DNA of 64,000 nt, from contig NZ_ATXQ01000011.1 in assembly GCF_000421765.1 (NCBI RefSeq), forward strand, positions 22,462 to 86,461, given 5' to 3'. The notes under the pieces were generated by a model, which had not been told where the DNA came from, ran no database searches, and worked only from the letters and a program-made list of their open reading frames with translations. A program made the position numbers and the translations under genes. This DNA is from Denitrificimonas caeni DSM 24390 (GTDB lineage Bacteria > Pseudomonadota > Gammaproteobacteria > Pseudomonadales > Pseudomonadaceae). This document shows positions 1-9,066 of the stretch, in pieces. Numbering within the stretch: position 1 is the stretch's first letter; every line of letters begins with the position of its first letter.

Positions 1-372
1 CTTGGCTTTTCTAGGCATCAAATATTTCATCAGGCCTTGGAACCACATAACCAACATGGTGTTGCCTTGGATTTGAATGTTTTTATCTTGGATGCCTTGC
101 ATAAACGCCAACTGCTTGTTTTTTGCATTCATCGTGGCGAAACCATACGCTGAATCTTTAAAGCCAATTGAAAAAGCTTGTTCTTGAGCTGCACCGGAAC
201 GACTTTCTAAACGATTATTAGCGACGACAAAATGACGAGCCACTTTGCCATCAAGAGTGTGCAGCATAAAAGTTAAGTCTTTACCGTCCAATTGTTTTTG
301 AAAAGCAGGGTTAGTTTTGCTGGCCTTACTCATCATACGACCGAGCATCCAGAGTAAAAAACGAAATCTCAT
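1..372 (-). CDS. Conserved hypothetical protein, SCP2-like, C-terminus cut by window edge
   Basis: An open frame starts with ATG at 372 and runs without a stop to base 1, giving 124 codons; the end lies outside the window. The N-terminus is MRFRFLLWMLGRMMSKASKT, and the body contains a segment on 'LDGKVARHFVVANNR' followed by 'GFKDSAYGFATMNAK', which resembles the SCP2-like/sterol-carrier fold in small pseudomonad proteins. It ends in a basic 'MPRKAK' stretch that suggests only a few codons are missing. It is transcribed in the same direction as the HU gene and lies 150 bases downstream of it, as a similar gene does in P. aeruginosa (from memory). The function is not known; the SCP2 assignment is tentative. 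Confidence 0.6.
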   Translation of the reverse strand, partial: MRFRFLLWMLGRMMSKASKTNPAFQKQLDGKDLTFMLHTLDGKVARHFVVANNRLESRSGAAQEQAFSIGFKDSAYGFATMNAKNKQLAFMQGIQDKNIQIQGNTMLVMWFQGLMKYLMPRKAK

Positions 373-522
373 TAAACAGTTCCAAATAATAAATTGCGGT
401 TATTTTAATACAAAACAGTATAAAACGGCGCATTTAGCAGCAATCTTTACTAATTTTGCCGAATTTTAGTGAATCAATGCGCGACCCAGTAGCGTATCGC
501 GCATCAGCTCAAGCGGTTCGTC

Positions 523-798
523 TTACAAGCTCACCGCTTCTTTAAGCTGCTTACCAGGCTTAAAAGCCACGGTATTGCTGGCTTTAATGGTTAGCGCTTC
601 GCCCGTTTGTGGGTTTTTACCGGTACGCGCACCACGGTGACGCTGAGCAAAAGAACCAAACCCCACCAAAGTAACAGTGTCATTGTTACTTAGCGCTGCG
701 GTCACTTCTTGTAAAATAGCATTGAGCACACGCCCTGCTTGCTCTTTACTGATATCTGTTTTTTCGGCAATTGCCGCGACCAATTCTGGTTTACGCAT
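523..798 (-). CDS. hupA: HU family nucleoid DNA-binding protein
   Basis: This 91-residue protein is a histone-like HU subunit that bends DNA and compacts the nucleoid. The sequence has the HU hallmarks: an N-terminal helical dimer region beginning MRKPELVAAIAEK, the 'VTLVGFGSF' strand, and the DNA-binding arm signature with 'RTGKNPQTG' and 'ASNTVAFKPGK'. I chose the ATG at 798 rather than an upstream in-frame start at 849, because it gives the usual family length and has a GAGG ribosome binding site about 8 bases upstream; the 17 extra residues upstream look non-homologous. It is most like the pseudomonad HU variant starting with MRKPEL, distinct from the main HupB. No partner gene is in an operon with it here. 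Confidence 0.95.
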   Translation of the reverse strand: MRKPELVAAIAEKTDISKEQAGRVLNAILQEVTAALSNNDTVTLVGFGSFAQRHRGARTGKNPQTGEALTIKASNTVAFKPGKQLKEAVSL

Positions 799-1083
799 GT
801 GAGACCTCATTTTATTGTTGTTAAGTGTGTCTAGCTGTAGAGCGGTCAAGCATCATACTAACGTCTACCTAAAGTAGGCTTGCAAAGCATGGCACGGCAT
901 CAGGCCAGTGGCCAGTACCTGAACTGCTTTTCATGACGATTTTTACACCTAGTCGGCATTTATCCATCTGTTTTTATTAAAAAACCTAATAACAGTCGGC
1001 CAGCAGTGCAAATTGCAACAGTAAAATCATCGTTTAATGCGTGCTAAACTGCCGTATCACTCTTAGTTAGATTAAGTAGCGCT

Positions 1084-1647
1084 GTGTCTACCACCAACTT
1101 CTGCATGCCTGCCTCAGCTTGGCACTCAAAGCCAACCTCATCTCTCGCACTCAACGACTGGTTGTTTGATCAAAACTCGTTAACTCAGCGCCTGAGCGCG
1201 TTATGCCAGTTCGGCTTTATCGTGCAACCCGTCAATGAAGGTTGGCAAACACTAAGCTTAGATGAATGCGCTGCGCTACATCTTGCGCCAAACAGTACCG
1301 GCTGGGTACGCGAAGTGTTTCTGTGCGATGGCACGCAACCTTGGGTATTTGCCCGCAGCGTTGCCGGCCAAGCCGAACTGATGCAGGCCAATTTTGATCT
1401 TAGCCAACTCGGTAGCCGTTCACTTGGGCAATTATTGTTTAATGAGCAAGCCTTTAGCCGTGGACCACTGCAAATCTGCCAGCTCTCGGTTACGCAGTTA
1501 CCTGTCATCGCGCAACAACAGAGCGCAGGGCAGCAGCACGTGTGGGCACGCCGCTCATGTTTTAAAAAAGATTCACTCGGTGTGCTGGTGGCCGAAGTTT
1601 TTTTGCCTAAACTTTGGCAGGATACCGATCCGACGCTAATGGGTTAA
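1084..1647 (+). CDS. ubiC: Chorismate--pyruvate lyase
   Basis: UbiC splits chorismate into 4-hydroxybenzoate and pyruvate, the first committed step of ubiquinone synthesis, in the cytoplasm. The 187-residue protein keeps the residues known from E. coli UbiC at nearly the same numbers: Arg76 in 'GWVREVFL', Leu114-Gly115 in 'SLGQLLF', and a C-terminal glutamate at 171 in 'VAEVFLP'. The start is GTG with no clear ribosome binding site; a later ATG at 1105 is possible but would remove residues that align with homologues. The product feeds UbiA, encoded 51 bases downstream on the same strand, so the two probably form an operon. Confidence 0.95.
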   Translation: MSTTNFCMPASAWHSKPTSSLALNDWLFDQNSLTQRLSALCQFGFIVQPVNEGWQTLSLDECAALHLAPNSTGWVREVFLCDGTQPWVFARSVAGQAELMQANFDLSQLGSRSLGQLLFNEQAFSRGPLQICQLSVTQLPVIAQQQSAGQQHVWARRSCFKKDSLGVLVAEVFLPKLWQDTDPTLMG

Positions 1648-1698
1648 TACCCTCACGACACTCTCCAGCTTGCTTACTACCCTATTACGGAGCTCACC

Positions 1699-2592
1699 AT
1701 GCTTAACCAGTTGCTTAAATCCTTCAATCGTCTTCACCCAAGAGCATGGGATTTTATTCAACTGATGCGCCTTGATCGCCCAATCGGCATCTACTTGCTG
1801 ATGTGGCCGACCCTATGGGCCTTATGGATTGCCGGAGAAGGTTCGCCAAGCATTAAAAATGTTGTGATTTTTATCCTCGGGGTGATTCTGATGCGCTCAG
1901 CCGGTTGTGCGATAAATGACTTTGCTGACCGCGGCATTGATGGCGATATTTCTCGCACTAAGGATCGCCCGATTGTCAGTGGTCGTGTTACCGCCAAAGA
2001 AGCGCTCATCACCTTTGCCATATTGGTTGCTATCAGCTTTGGCTTGGTCCTACTGACCAACAGTCAAACAGTTTACTGGGCTTTCTTAGCTGTCGGTTTA
2101 GCGGCGCTGTATCCGTTTACCAAGCGTTACACCTATTACCCGCAAGTCGCCCTGGGCGCAGCCTACTCGTGCAGTATTCTTTTAGCTTTTAGTGCGCAAA
2201 CCGGTAGCGTACCGCATGAAGCGTGGCTGATTTATATTGCTAACCTGCTCTGGACCATTGCTTACGATACGTACTACGCAATGAGTGACCGCGAAGATGA
2301 TTTAAAAATCGGAGTCAAATCAACTGCAGTGCTATTTGGTGATGCCGACCGCTTTATTATCTTAACCTTGCAAGGCAGCGCGTTATTCTGTTTGTTACTG
2401 GCCGCAGCTAAGTTTGAGCTTGGCGGTTATTTCCAGTTGGGCTTAGCAGGTGCTGCCGGCTGCTTTATTTGGGAGTTTATCTATACACGCCAACGCGATG
2501 CACAATCTTCACTGCGTGCGTTTTTGCATAATCACTGGGCAGGCTTGTGTATCTTTCTGGGCCTAATTGCCCATTATGCTTTCGGTGCTTGA
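1699..2592 (+). CDS. ubiA: 4-hydroxybenzoate octaprenyltransferase
   Basis: UbiA attaches the polyprenyl side chain to 4-hydroxybenzoate at the inner membrane. The 297-residue protein is strongly hydrophobic with about eight or nine membrane segments. It has both aspartate-rich prenyl-diphosphate sites: '[11 protein letters not shown]' at residues 73-83 and '[12 protein letters not shown]' at 190-201. Its length is normal for the family. A good ribosome binding site (GGAG) precedes the ATG. It follows ubiC closely, and the pair supplies ubiquinone precursors. In P. aeruginosa this pair also sits near HU and the genes of the next block (M23 peptidase and response regulator). Confidence 0.96.
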   Translation: MLNQLLKSFNRLHPRAWDFIQLMRLDRPIGIYLLMWPTLWALWIAGEGSPSIKNVVIFILGVILMRSAGCAINDFADRGIDGDISRTKDRPIVSGRVTAKEALITFAILVAISFGLVLLTNSQTVYWAFLAVGLAALYPFTKRYTYYPQVALGAAYSCSILLAFSAQTGSVPHEAWLIYIANLLWTIAYDTYYAMSDREDDLKIGVKSTAVLFGDADRFIILTLQGSALFCLLLAAAKFELGGYFQLGLAGAAGCFIWEFIYTRQRDAQSSLRAFLHNHWAGLCIFLGLIAHYAFGA

Positions 2593-2679
2593 TAGCCTGA
2601 AGAAGCATCTGCACAGCTACAAGACAATATCTTGAGCCGTGCAGTCAACAGATGATCTGTGAAAGGATTAAGCGCTCGC

Positions 2680-3576
2680 TTACTCGCCACCCACCGCAAA
2701 GTTAGGCAAGCTGTCGATCGGCTGGTTAAAGTCAAAAGGAATCGACTCCACTGCAAGACCGACATTACGCTGCACAACAAAGTGCAAATGTGGGCCGGTG
2801 CTGTTACCGGTATTGCCTGAGCGTGCCAGGTAGCTACCCACATCAACACGCTGCCCTTCTTTCACGCTGACCGAGCCTTTCTGCAAGTGTAAGTACACAC
2901 CCATGGTGCCGTCATCGTGCAAGACACGGACAAAATTACCTGCAGGATTTTCCCCACGGCCGGTTTGCTGGTTTTCAGTTTTTACAATCACCCCAGAGCG
3001 TGCAGCGACAATCGGCGTGCCTTCCGGCATAGCAATGTCTAATGCGTAACGGCCTTTGGGGGTGAAATGACTGTATTTACCATTGGCACCCTGAGTCAGA
3101 CGAAAAGGTCCGCCACGCCAAGGCAATGGATATTCGCTGGAGGTTGGGATTAAACGCGGATCACCTAAGGCATAACGCAGTTTGGGCTTGTACTGCATCG
3201 GTTTCGAAGCATCTTTAGGCGCCAAAGTCAGTAAGCGAATTTTACTGCGCGGCGGCAACACCCAACGAATCGGCTTTTTGCTTTCGCCGGCAAGATTGCT
3301 TTGTTTTTCTAGGCTTAATTCAATTTCAACTGGGCCGTATAAATCATTACGTACCAACAAAGTTTCACCGGCCGCATGCTTGTGCGTCTCCAGTTTCACT
3401 TCATTTTCAATGTGCTCGATCATACGATCGCTAAACACGAAAATTTTCGCACCAGCTTTAGCTTTATCGGTATAAGTCACCACGCCATTGGCGTCGGTGT
3501 ATTTATAGACAGTTAAGGCATGACTTTGCCCACTAAGCAAAGTGAACAAAGATATTATTAGAATTTTTTTATACAT
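2680..3576 (-). CDS. Secreted M23 (LytM-type) peptidase with N-terminal DUF4124
   Basis: This is a predicted periplasmic or secreted murein endopeptidase of about 298 residues. From the ATG at 3576 the protein begins with a signal peptide (MYKKILIISLFTLLSGQSHA), followed by a DUF4124-like segment ('VYKYTDANGVVTYTDK') and a C-terminal peptidase M23 domain. The zinc and catalytic motifs are intact: 'HFTPKGRYALDIAMP' (H-x(n)-D) and 'GPHLHF' (HxH), so it should be active, unlike EnvC in this window. A longer frame from a TTG at 3606 exists but has no signal-peptide logic. It is followed by the response regulator gene in the same order as in P. aeruginosa, but the two are separate cistrons divided by about 130 bases. 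The substrate is inferred to be peptidoglycan cross-links. Confidence 0.85.
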   Translation of the reverse strand: MYKKILIISLFTLLSGQSHALTVYKYTDANGVVTYTDKAKAGAKIFVFSDRMIEHIENEVKLETHKHAAGETLLVRNDLYGPVEIELSLEKQSNLAGESKKPIRWVLPPRSKIRLLTLAPKDASKPMQYKPKLRYALGDPRLIPTSSEYPLPWRGGPFRLTQGANGKYSHFTPKGRYALDIAMPEGTPIVAARSGVIVKTENQQTGRGENPAGNFVRVLHDDGTMGVYLHLQKGSVSVKEGQRVDVGSYLARSGNTGNSTGPHLHFVVQRNVGLAVESIPFDFNQPIDSLPNFAVGGE

Positions 3577-3704
3577 ATTTTTGCCCAGCATTAATTCAGC
3601 CACCAAATCTAGCAGTATGAAAAAAAATACTCTAATACTATTGGGCTAGTCTGTGACTGACTTTACCTGAATGAACACAAACCATTAATTTTGACTCAAT
3701 GTAT

Positions 3705-4613
3705 TTATGCACTCGGAGTAAAATGTCGCTGTGCAGTGCCTCTGGCAATTAAACGCGATAAATAATCAAGCTTTTTTGGATCACTATCGACAAAACGACA
3801 AGTTACTTGCAGCCACTCACTATCCGGACGCGCTTCGAGCGCACCAACACTATGCACATACGCATTCAGTCTTGCCACCTCAGCCTCATCTCCTTGCTCT
3901 AAATCAAGCACAGCGTTATCTAACACTTGCGGTAAAACCTGGCCACGCTTAATCACTAAGAGCGCATCTTTTAAGCTTAGCGCTTTAATCACGCAAGCAA
4001 ATTCACCATTAGATAAACGTAAACTCGCCTGACCTTGACCGCTTAAGGCAGCAGCCGGCTTTTTTGCAGGTGGAACAGATGAGGGTGCAGCAGTATTTCT
4101 AGTAGCAAGAGTGATTGATGCTGCTGGCGGCGGCGGAGCAACTTTTTGACCCGTCAGCACAGATAACGAATCATTACTCACACCGGTACTCAACATACGT
4201 ACTGGAGCCGAGCTCTGTAAGGCCTGTAAACGACCACTACGACTCAATGCCTTAGTGACCTTAGTAATCAGTTGCTCTTGAGTAAACGGCTTACCAATAT
4301 AATCGGTGACGCCGGCCTGAATGGCTTGCACAACATTTTCTTTATCACCTCGACTGGTGACCATAATAAACGGAACTGCTTTGTATTCAACTTGCTGACG
4401 AAACCAAGAGAGCAGCTCTAAACCGCTCATCTCCGGCATTTCCCAATCACACAGAATCAAATCAAAACCTTGTGCCGCAATTATTTGTTGCGCCTTACGC
4501 CCATTCACCGCTTCTTCCAGTTGAATGCCTGGAAACTGACTGCGCAAGCCTTTTTTCATCAAGTCGCGGATAAAAGAGGCATCATCAACAATCAACACAT
4601 TAACTTTACTCAT
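3705..4613 (-). CDS. Response regulator, REC domain with divergent PilZ-like C-terminus
   Basis: Residues 1-122 form a CheY-type receiver with all key residues: Asp10 and Asp11, phospho-acceptor Asp56 ('LCDWEMPEMSG'), Thr86 and Lys108. A low-complexity Ala/Pro/Ser linker spans about 125-205. The C-terminal 100 residues ('ASLRLSNGEFACVIKALSLKD' region to 'CRFVDSDPKKLDYLSRLI') end like a PilZ domain, but the canonical RxxxR plus DxSxxG c-di-GMP binding motif is not visible. No histidine kinase gene is adjacent, so the cognate kinase is unknown. The start at 4613 gives the canonical receiver N-terminus. It is likely a signalling output protein, possibly in motility or surface behaviour, but that is inference. 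Confidence 0.8.
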   Translation of the reverse strand: MSKVNVLIVDDASFIRDLMKKGLRSQFPGIQLEEAVNGRKAQQIIAAQGFDLILCDWEMPEMSGLELLSWFRQQVEYKAVPFIMVTSRGDKENVVQAIQAGVTDYIGKPFTQEQLITKVTKALSRSGRLQALQSSAPVRMLSTGVSNDSLSVLTGQKVAPPPPAASITLATRNTAAPSSVPPAKKPAAALSGQGQASLRLSNGEFACVIKALSLKDALLVIKRGQVLPQVLDNAVLDLEQGDEAEVARLNAYVHSVGALEARPDSEWLQVTCRFVDSDPKKLDYLSRLIARGTAQRHFTPSA

Positions 4614-4699
4614 TGATGCCTCTCTTTATTCTTTTAACTTGCACTTTTGACTGTCGTGTCATCCACGCCAGTACTCAGTCAGCGATTTCAACGCTAAAA

Positions 4700-5176
4700 C
4701 TACGCTTGAACTTCTGCACCAGCTTGCATGCGCTGTAACTCTTGAGCGTATAACGCATCAAAGTTAACCGGCGCTAACATCAAGGCTGGGAACGAGCCTC
4801 GTACCACTAAGCTATCTAATGTTTCACGCGCATACGGAAACAAAATACTTGGGCAGAACGCACCTAATGCATGATTTTGCGATGGCGCATCCAAACCTTG
4901 AATCAAGAAAATACCGGCTTGTTGCACTTCAGCAATAAAAGCGACTTCTTCGCCAGTTCTAACTGTGACAGTTAAGGTCAGCACAACTTCAAAAAAATCG
5001 CCTTCTAGCGCACGCTGACGGGTATTGAGGTCTAACTCAACCGCAGGGCTCCAGTCTTCACGGAAAATCTCTGGGCTTTTTGGTGCTTCAAACGATAAGT
5101 CTTTGACATAAATACGTTGCAAGGAAAATTGTGATGATTGCTCTTCCTGAGCAGCTACGCTGTTTTGTTCGGTCAT
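4700..5176 (-). CDS. secB: SecB export chaperone
   Basis: SecB holds precursor proteins unfolded and hands them to SecA. The 158-residue protein matches the family throughout: '[22 protein letters not shown]' region, 'GIFLIQGL', '[36 protein letters not shown]' region and an acidic, Gln/Ala-rich tail. A GGAT-type ribosome binding site precedes the ATG. It is the last gene of a co-directional group rhodanese-grxC-secB (5952 down to 4700), the same order as in P. aeruginosa and many gammaproteobacteria. Confidence 0.97.
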   Translation of the reverse strand: MTEQNSVAAQEEQSSQFSLQRIYVKDLSFEAPKSPEIFREDWSPAVELDLNTRQRALEGDFFEVVLTLTVTVRTGEEVAFIAEVQQAGIFLIQGLDAPSQNHALGAFCPSILFPYARETLDSLVVRGSFPALMLAPVNFDALYAQELQRMQAGAEVQA

Positions 5177-5270
5177 GCTGTTGTTATCCTTATTAAATAT
5201 ATTGAACTGACTGAATCGATGCAGGATGTCTTTTGTACAGCAACAATCTCTGCTTTTCTAGCCTCTGCGT

Positions 5271-5525
5271 CTAGCTTGCCAGCAGCGCATCAAGTTTGCC
5301 GGCGCGCTCCAGAGCAAATAGCTCATCGCAGCCACCAACATGTAACTCGCCAATCCAGATCTGCGGCACTGAGGTGCGCTTGGCTTTTTCTGCCATCTGC
5401 GCACGTAAGGCCGCCTTACCGTCGACTTTAATCTCTTCAAAAGCCACGTCTTTACTGTGCAAAAGCTGCTTAGCGCGGGTGCAATACGGGCACCAGTCAC
5501 TGGAGTAGATAATTACTTTAGCCAT
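5271..5525 (-). CDS. grxC: Glutaredoxin 3
   Basis: A small dithiol glutaredoxin of 84 residues that reduces protein disulfides and glutathione mixed disulfides in the cytoplasm. The active site CPYC lies at residues 12-15 ('DWCPYC'), and the cis-proline region 'TSVPQIWIG' and the glutathione-binding 'VGGCDELFAL' segment are present. Its stop and the rhodanese stop/start junction upstream are one base apart, so it is translationally linked to the rhodanese gene and followed by secB. The length and motifs are normal. Confidence 0.96.
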   Translation of the reverse strand: MAKVIIYSSDWCPYCTRAKQLLHSKDVAFEEIKVDGKAALRAQMAEKAKRTSVPQIWIGELHVGGCDELFALERAGKLDALLAS

Positions 5526-5526
5526 G

Positions 5527-5952
5527 TTATTTCACCACTGGAAGATTTTCACTGCGCCAGCCGGTGATGCCGCCCGATAAGCGTGCGGCAGTAAAGCCAG
5601 CTTTCTTCAATTCAGCACAAGCACCACCGGCATTCATACCTGATGCACACACCACAATGATGGTTTTATCTTTATGCTTTTCTAACTCAGCCATTTTATC
5701 TTTCAGCTGATCGTTGCTGATATTGACTGAGCCAACGATATGCCCTGTGCTGAACTCTTTTTTCGGGCGAATATCTAAAATAAACGCTTCATCGCGATTG
5801 ACCATAGCGGTCAACTCACGCGAGCTCAAATTACGCCCAGCATTGCGCGACTGCTGCACGATCAGCAACACAACCAGGACGATAAATGTTCCGCTGAGCA
5901 CATAGTGCGCAGTAATAAATTCAAGAAATTTGGCAAGCGTATCAGCAAACAT
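5527..5952 (-). CDS. Membrane-anchored rhodanese-like protein
   Basis: The 141-residue protein has an N-terminal membrane segment ('YVLSGTFIVLVVLLIVQQ') followed by a single rhodanese domain containing 'FILDIRPKKEFSTGHIVGSVNI' spread across residues 55-76 and the catalytic-loop cysteine in 'VVCASGMNAGG'. Rhodanese domains move sulfane sulfur; the real substrate is unknown. The gene is the first of the rhodanese-grxC-secB group, divergent from gpmI, an arrangement conserved in pseudomonads. The domain is likely cytoplasmic, tethered at the inner membrane. Confidence 0.9.
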   Translation of the reverse strand: MFADTLAKFLEFITAHYVLSGTFIVLVVLLIVQQSRNAGRNLSSRELTAMVNRDEAFILDIRPKKEFSTGHIVGSVNISNDQLKDKMAELEKHKDKTIIVVCASGMNAGGACAELKKAGFTAARLSGGITGWRSENLPVVK

Positions 5953-6087
5953 AATCGGTACTCAGAGCGTTAGAATCTGCAAAGTATACACAGACCTGCG
6001 CATTCTCTGAACTACTAACAATGACGTGCGCAGCACATCCAGCTAAACTTAGCGCATATTCTGTTATCCACTTGTGAGTTTATTCTT

Positions 6088-7623
6088 ATGCATGCCACGC
6101 CTAAACCTCTAGTTTTAGTGATTCTCGACGGTTTTGGTCATAGCGACTGCCCTGACTACAACGCCATTTACAGTGCCAATACGCCGGTTTATGACCAACT
6201 ACGTGAACAATATCCGCACAGCCTTATCTCTGGCAGCGGCATGGATGTTGGCTTGCCTGACGGGCAAATGGGCAACTCTGAAGTCGGCCATATGAACCTT
6301 GGCGCTGGTCGTGTGGTGTATCAAGACTTCACACGTATTACTAAAGCCATTAAAGACGGTGACTTTTTCAGCAACCCAGCACTGAGCAAAGCCGTTGATC
6401 AAGCCGTGGCGCAGAGCAAAGCTGTACATATTTTAGGTTTGCTCTCTGAAGGTGGCGTACACAGTCATCAAGAGCATTTAATTGCGATGATTGAATTAGC
6501 GGCGCAACGCGGTGCAGAAAAAATTTACCTGCATGCTTTTTTAGATGGCCGTGATACGCCACCACGCAGCGCCCAGCCTTCGATCGAAGCGATTGAAGCA
6601 GCTTGCGCGAAACTGGGTAAAGGCCGTATCGCCAGTCTGATTGGCCGCTATTATGCAATGGACCGTGATAATCGCTGGGATCGTGTCGAGCAAGCGTGGC
6701 AGTTGCTGGTCGATGGCAAGGGTATTTATCAAGCCAACAGCGCCAGCGCTGCATTGGCTCAGTCCTATACCCGCGAGGAGTCCGATGAGTTTGTTAAAGC
6801 CACCACTATTGGTGAACCTGTGCGCATGGAAGATGGCGACAGCGTGATCTTTATGAACTTCCGTGCCGACCGCGCTCGCGAACTCAGCCATGCGTTCTTA
6901 GATAAAGAGTTCGCAGGCTTTAAGCGCCAGCGTTTACCGCAGCTGAGCCAGTTCGTAATGCTCACCCAATACGCTGCTGATTTACCTGCGCCCAGCGCCT
7001 TTGCACCAACAGCATTGGTCAATGTGCTCGGTGAATACCTTGCAAATCAAGGCAAAACGCAACTGCGCATTGCGGAAACAGAAAAATACGCACACGTGAC
7101 TTTCTTTTTCTCCGGTGGTCGCGAGCAGCCATTCGAAGGTGAAGAGCGTATTTTAATTCCATCGCCAAACGTTGCCACCTACGACTTACAGCCACAAATG
7201 AGTGCGCCAGAAGTTACAGACCGCATTGTCGAAGCGATTGAAAAGCAGCAATACGATGTGATAGTAGTCAACTACGCCAACGGCGACATGGTTGGTCATA
7301 CCGGCGTGTTCTCCGCAGCAGTGCAAGCTGTTGAGTGCCTGGATGCTTGCCTTGGCCGCATCGTCAGCGCACTCGATAAAGTCGGCGGTGAAGCGCTGAT
7401 TACGGCTGATCACGGCAACGTTGAGCAAATGGAAGATGAAAGCACCGGCCAAGCACATACCGCACATACCTGTGAGCCAGTACCTTTTATTTATGTCGGC
7501 AAACGTCCTGCCAGCATGCGTAACGATGGTGTATTGGCAGACGTTGCACCGACCATGCTGACTTTGATGGGTTTACCGATTCCAACAGAAATGACTGGAC
7601 GCAGTATCCTCAAACTCAACTAA
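6088..7623 (+). CDS. gpmI: 2,3-bisphosphoglycerate-independent phosphoglycerate mutase
   Basis: GpmI interconverts 3- and 2-phosphoglycerate in glycolysis and gluconeogenesis using two Mn ions and a phospho-serine. At 511 residues the length is typical. Visible elements are Asp14 in 'VILDGFGHS', the catalytic Ser64 in '[12 protein letters not shown]', the lid motif '[12 protein letters not shown]', the metal ligands in '[12 protein letters not shown]' (about 395-406), 'TADHGN' (about 440-444) and 'AHTAHT' (about 456-461). It is transcribed divergently from the rhodanese gene and followed by a strong terminator and then envC. It is complete and unremarkable. Confidence 0.97.
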   Translation: MHATPKPLVLVILDGFGHSDCPDYNAIYSANTPVYDQLREQYPHSLISGSGMDVGLPDGQMGNSEVGHMNLGAGRVVYQDFTRITKAIKDGDFFSNPALSKAVDQAVAQSKAVHILGLLSEGGVHSHQEHLIAMIELAAQRGAEKIYLHAFLDGRDTPPRSAQPSIEAIEAACAKLGKGRIASLIGRYYAMDRDNRWDRVEQAWQLLVDGKGIYQANSASAALAQSYTREESDEFVKATTIGEPVRMEDGDSVIFMNFRADRARELSHAFLDKEFAGFKRQRLPQLSQFVMLTQYAADLPAPSAFAPTALVNVLGEYLANQGKTQLRIAETEKYAHVTFFFSGGREQPFEGEERILIPSPNVATYDLQPQMSAPEVTDRIVEAIEKQQYDVIVVNYANGDMVGHTGVFSAAVQAVECLDACLGRIVSALDKVGGEALITADHGNVEQMEDESTGQAHTAHTCEPVPFIYVGKRPASMRNDGVLADVAPTMLTLMGLPIPTEMTGRSILKLN

Positions 7624-7675
7624 CACTGCTTAATATTGCGTGGTAAGAGTGCTAAACACTACGCAATTGTGCAAT

Positions 7676-7712
7676 CGCCTAGCATCAGCATGCTGTTTGC
7701 TGGGCGTTTTTT
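7676..7712 (+). terminator. Intrinsic terminator after gpmI
   Basis: A 9-bp stem (CGCCTAGCA with TGCTGGGCG, one G-U pair) around a 13-base loop is followed by TTTTTT. It ends gpmI transcription before envC. Confidence 0.8.
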
Positions 7713-7753
7713 AGGCATAATCCATTCTCTGTATTGCTCAGGTTCCTCCCGTC

Positions 7754-9034
7754 ATGTTTCGCACTTTTTTATTTATTTTACTCAGCTGTGCATTCACTGT
7801 TGCCGTGGCGGCTGATCAGCGCGCGCAAACCAAGCAAGAGATTGCCCAAGCGGCTAAAGATATTGCCGAATTAAAAAAACAATTAAGTAAAATTCAACAA
7901 GAAAAATCCAGCGCTGAACAAGAACTGAAAAAAACTGAAACTGAAATTGGTGAACTAGAAAAACAAGTTAACGATCTGCAGCAACAGGAAAAAAAAACTG
8001 AACAAGAACTAGACCTACTAGATAAGCAGAAAAAAAAACTGCAAAGCTCGCGCCTTGACCAGCAAAAACTTATTGCCATTCAAGCCCGTGCAGCATATCA
8101 AGCCGGCCAGCAAGAGCCTTTACGACTCTTGCTCAATCAACAACAACCAGAAAAATTCTCGCGCAACCTGACCTACTATCAATACATCGGTAAAGCCCGT
8201 CAGCAGCAAATCAATGAGTTCAACGAAACTATCCGTCAAATCACCAATATTTCTGAACAAATTACTGAGCAACAGAACAATCTCGCCAAACAACGCGCCA
8301 GTTTGCTGAGCAAACAAGAATCACTGAAAACCTTACGTCAACAACGCCAACAAAAAGTGACGAGTCTCAGCCAAAAGCAACGCAAAGAAGCTCAATCTCT
8401 GAACACTCGTCAAGCCGATCAAGCAGCACTGAATAAAGTATTGCAGACCATTGAGGCTACTCTCGCACGACAAGCTCAAGAGGCGCACGAGGCTGAGCGC
8501 AAACGGCAACGACTGATAGCTGAGCAACAGCGCCAACAGGCTGAACAACTGCTTGATAAACAACCACAACCAGTAGCAGGCAAACAACCTCAAAGCCCGA
8601 TGGTGTCTACTGCAATCACCCACAACGGTGGCAACTTTTCCACTGTTCGCGGCAAATTGCCTTGGCCGGTTAACGGCCGTCTGATCGCCCGCTTCGGTAG
8701 TCCTCGTGGAGATACCCGGAGTAAATGGGACGGCGTCTTAATCAGTTCACAAGCAGGTACTCAGGTGCGCGCAATTCATCCAGGTCGTGTAGTATTTGCC
8801 GACTGGCTGCGTGGTGCTGGTTTATTAGTGATTGTAGACCACGGCGACGGCTACTTAAGTCTTTACGGCCACAATCAGAGCATATTGAGCCGTCCCGGTG
8901 ATATGGTGCAAACAGGCCAAGCAATATCGACAGTCGGCAATACTGGCGGTCAAGATCAAGCAGCGCTGTATTTTGCTATACGTCAAAAAGGAAAGCCTGC
9001 GGATCCAACACAATGGTGCCGCACACAAGGTTAG
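7754..9034 (+). CDS. envC: Murein hydrolase activator EnvC
   Basis: EnvC sits in the periplasm at the division site and activates the amidases AmiA/AmiB. The 426-residue protein has a signal peptide (MFRTFLFILLSCAFTVAVAA), a long Gln/Lys/Glu-rich coiled coil (about 25-265), and a C-terminal LytM domain (about 310-420). The LytM metal motifs are degenerate: where active M23 peptidases have HxxxD and HxH, it has 'KWDGVLI' and 'ALYFAI', as expected of an activator rather than an enzyme. A ribosome binding site (CTCC-rich leader is poor) is not obvious. It is followed at 32 bases by ctpA, as in P. aeruginosa. Confidence 0.93.
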   Translation: MFRTFLFILLSCAFTVAVAADQRAQTKQEIAQAAKDIAELKKQLSKIQQEKSSAEQELKKTETEIGELEKQVNDLQQQEKKTEQELDLLDKQKKKLQSSRLDQQKLIAIQARAAYQAGQQEPLRLLLNQQQPEKFSRNLTYYQYIGKARQQQINEFNETIRQITNISEQITEQQNNLAKQRASLLSKQESLKTLRQQRQQKVTSLSQKQRKEAQSLNTRQADQAALNKVLQTIEATLARQAQEAHEAERKRQRLIAEQQRQQAEQLLDKQPQPVAGKQPQSPMVSTAITHNGGNFSTVRGKLPWPVNGRLIARFGSPRGDTRSKWDGVLISSQAGTQVRAIHPGRVVFADWLRGAGLLVIVDHGDGYLSLYGHNQSILSRPGDMVQTGQAISTVGNTGGQDQAALYFAIRQKGKPADPTQWCRTQG

Positions 9035-9066
9035 TCGCAATGCCATTCTTCACAAGGAGTTATCTC

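Noticed and set aside
5138..5431. Plus-strand 97-codon frame over the secB/grxC junction
   Set aside because: It lies across the start of secB and the body of grxC on the other strand and has no ribosome binding site.
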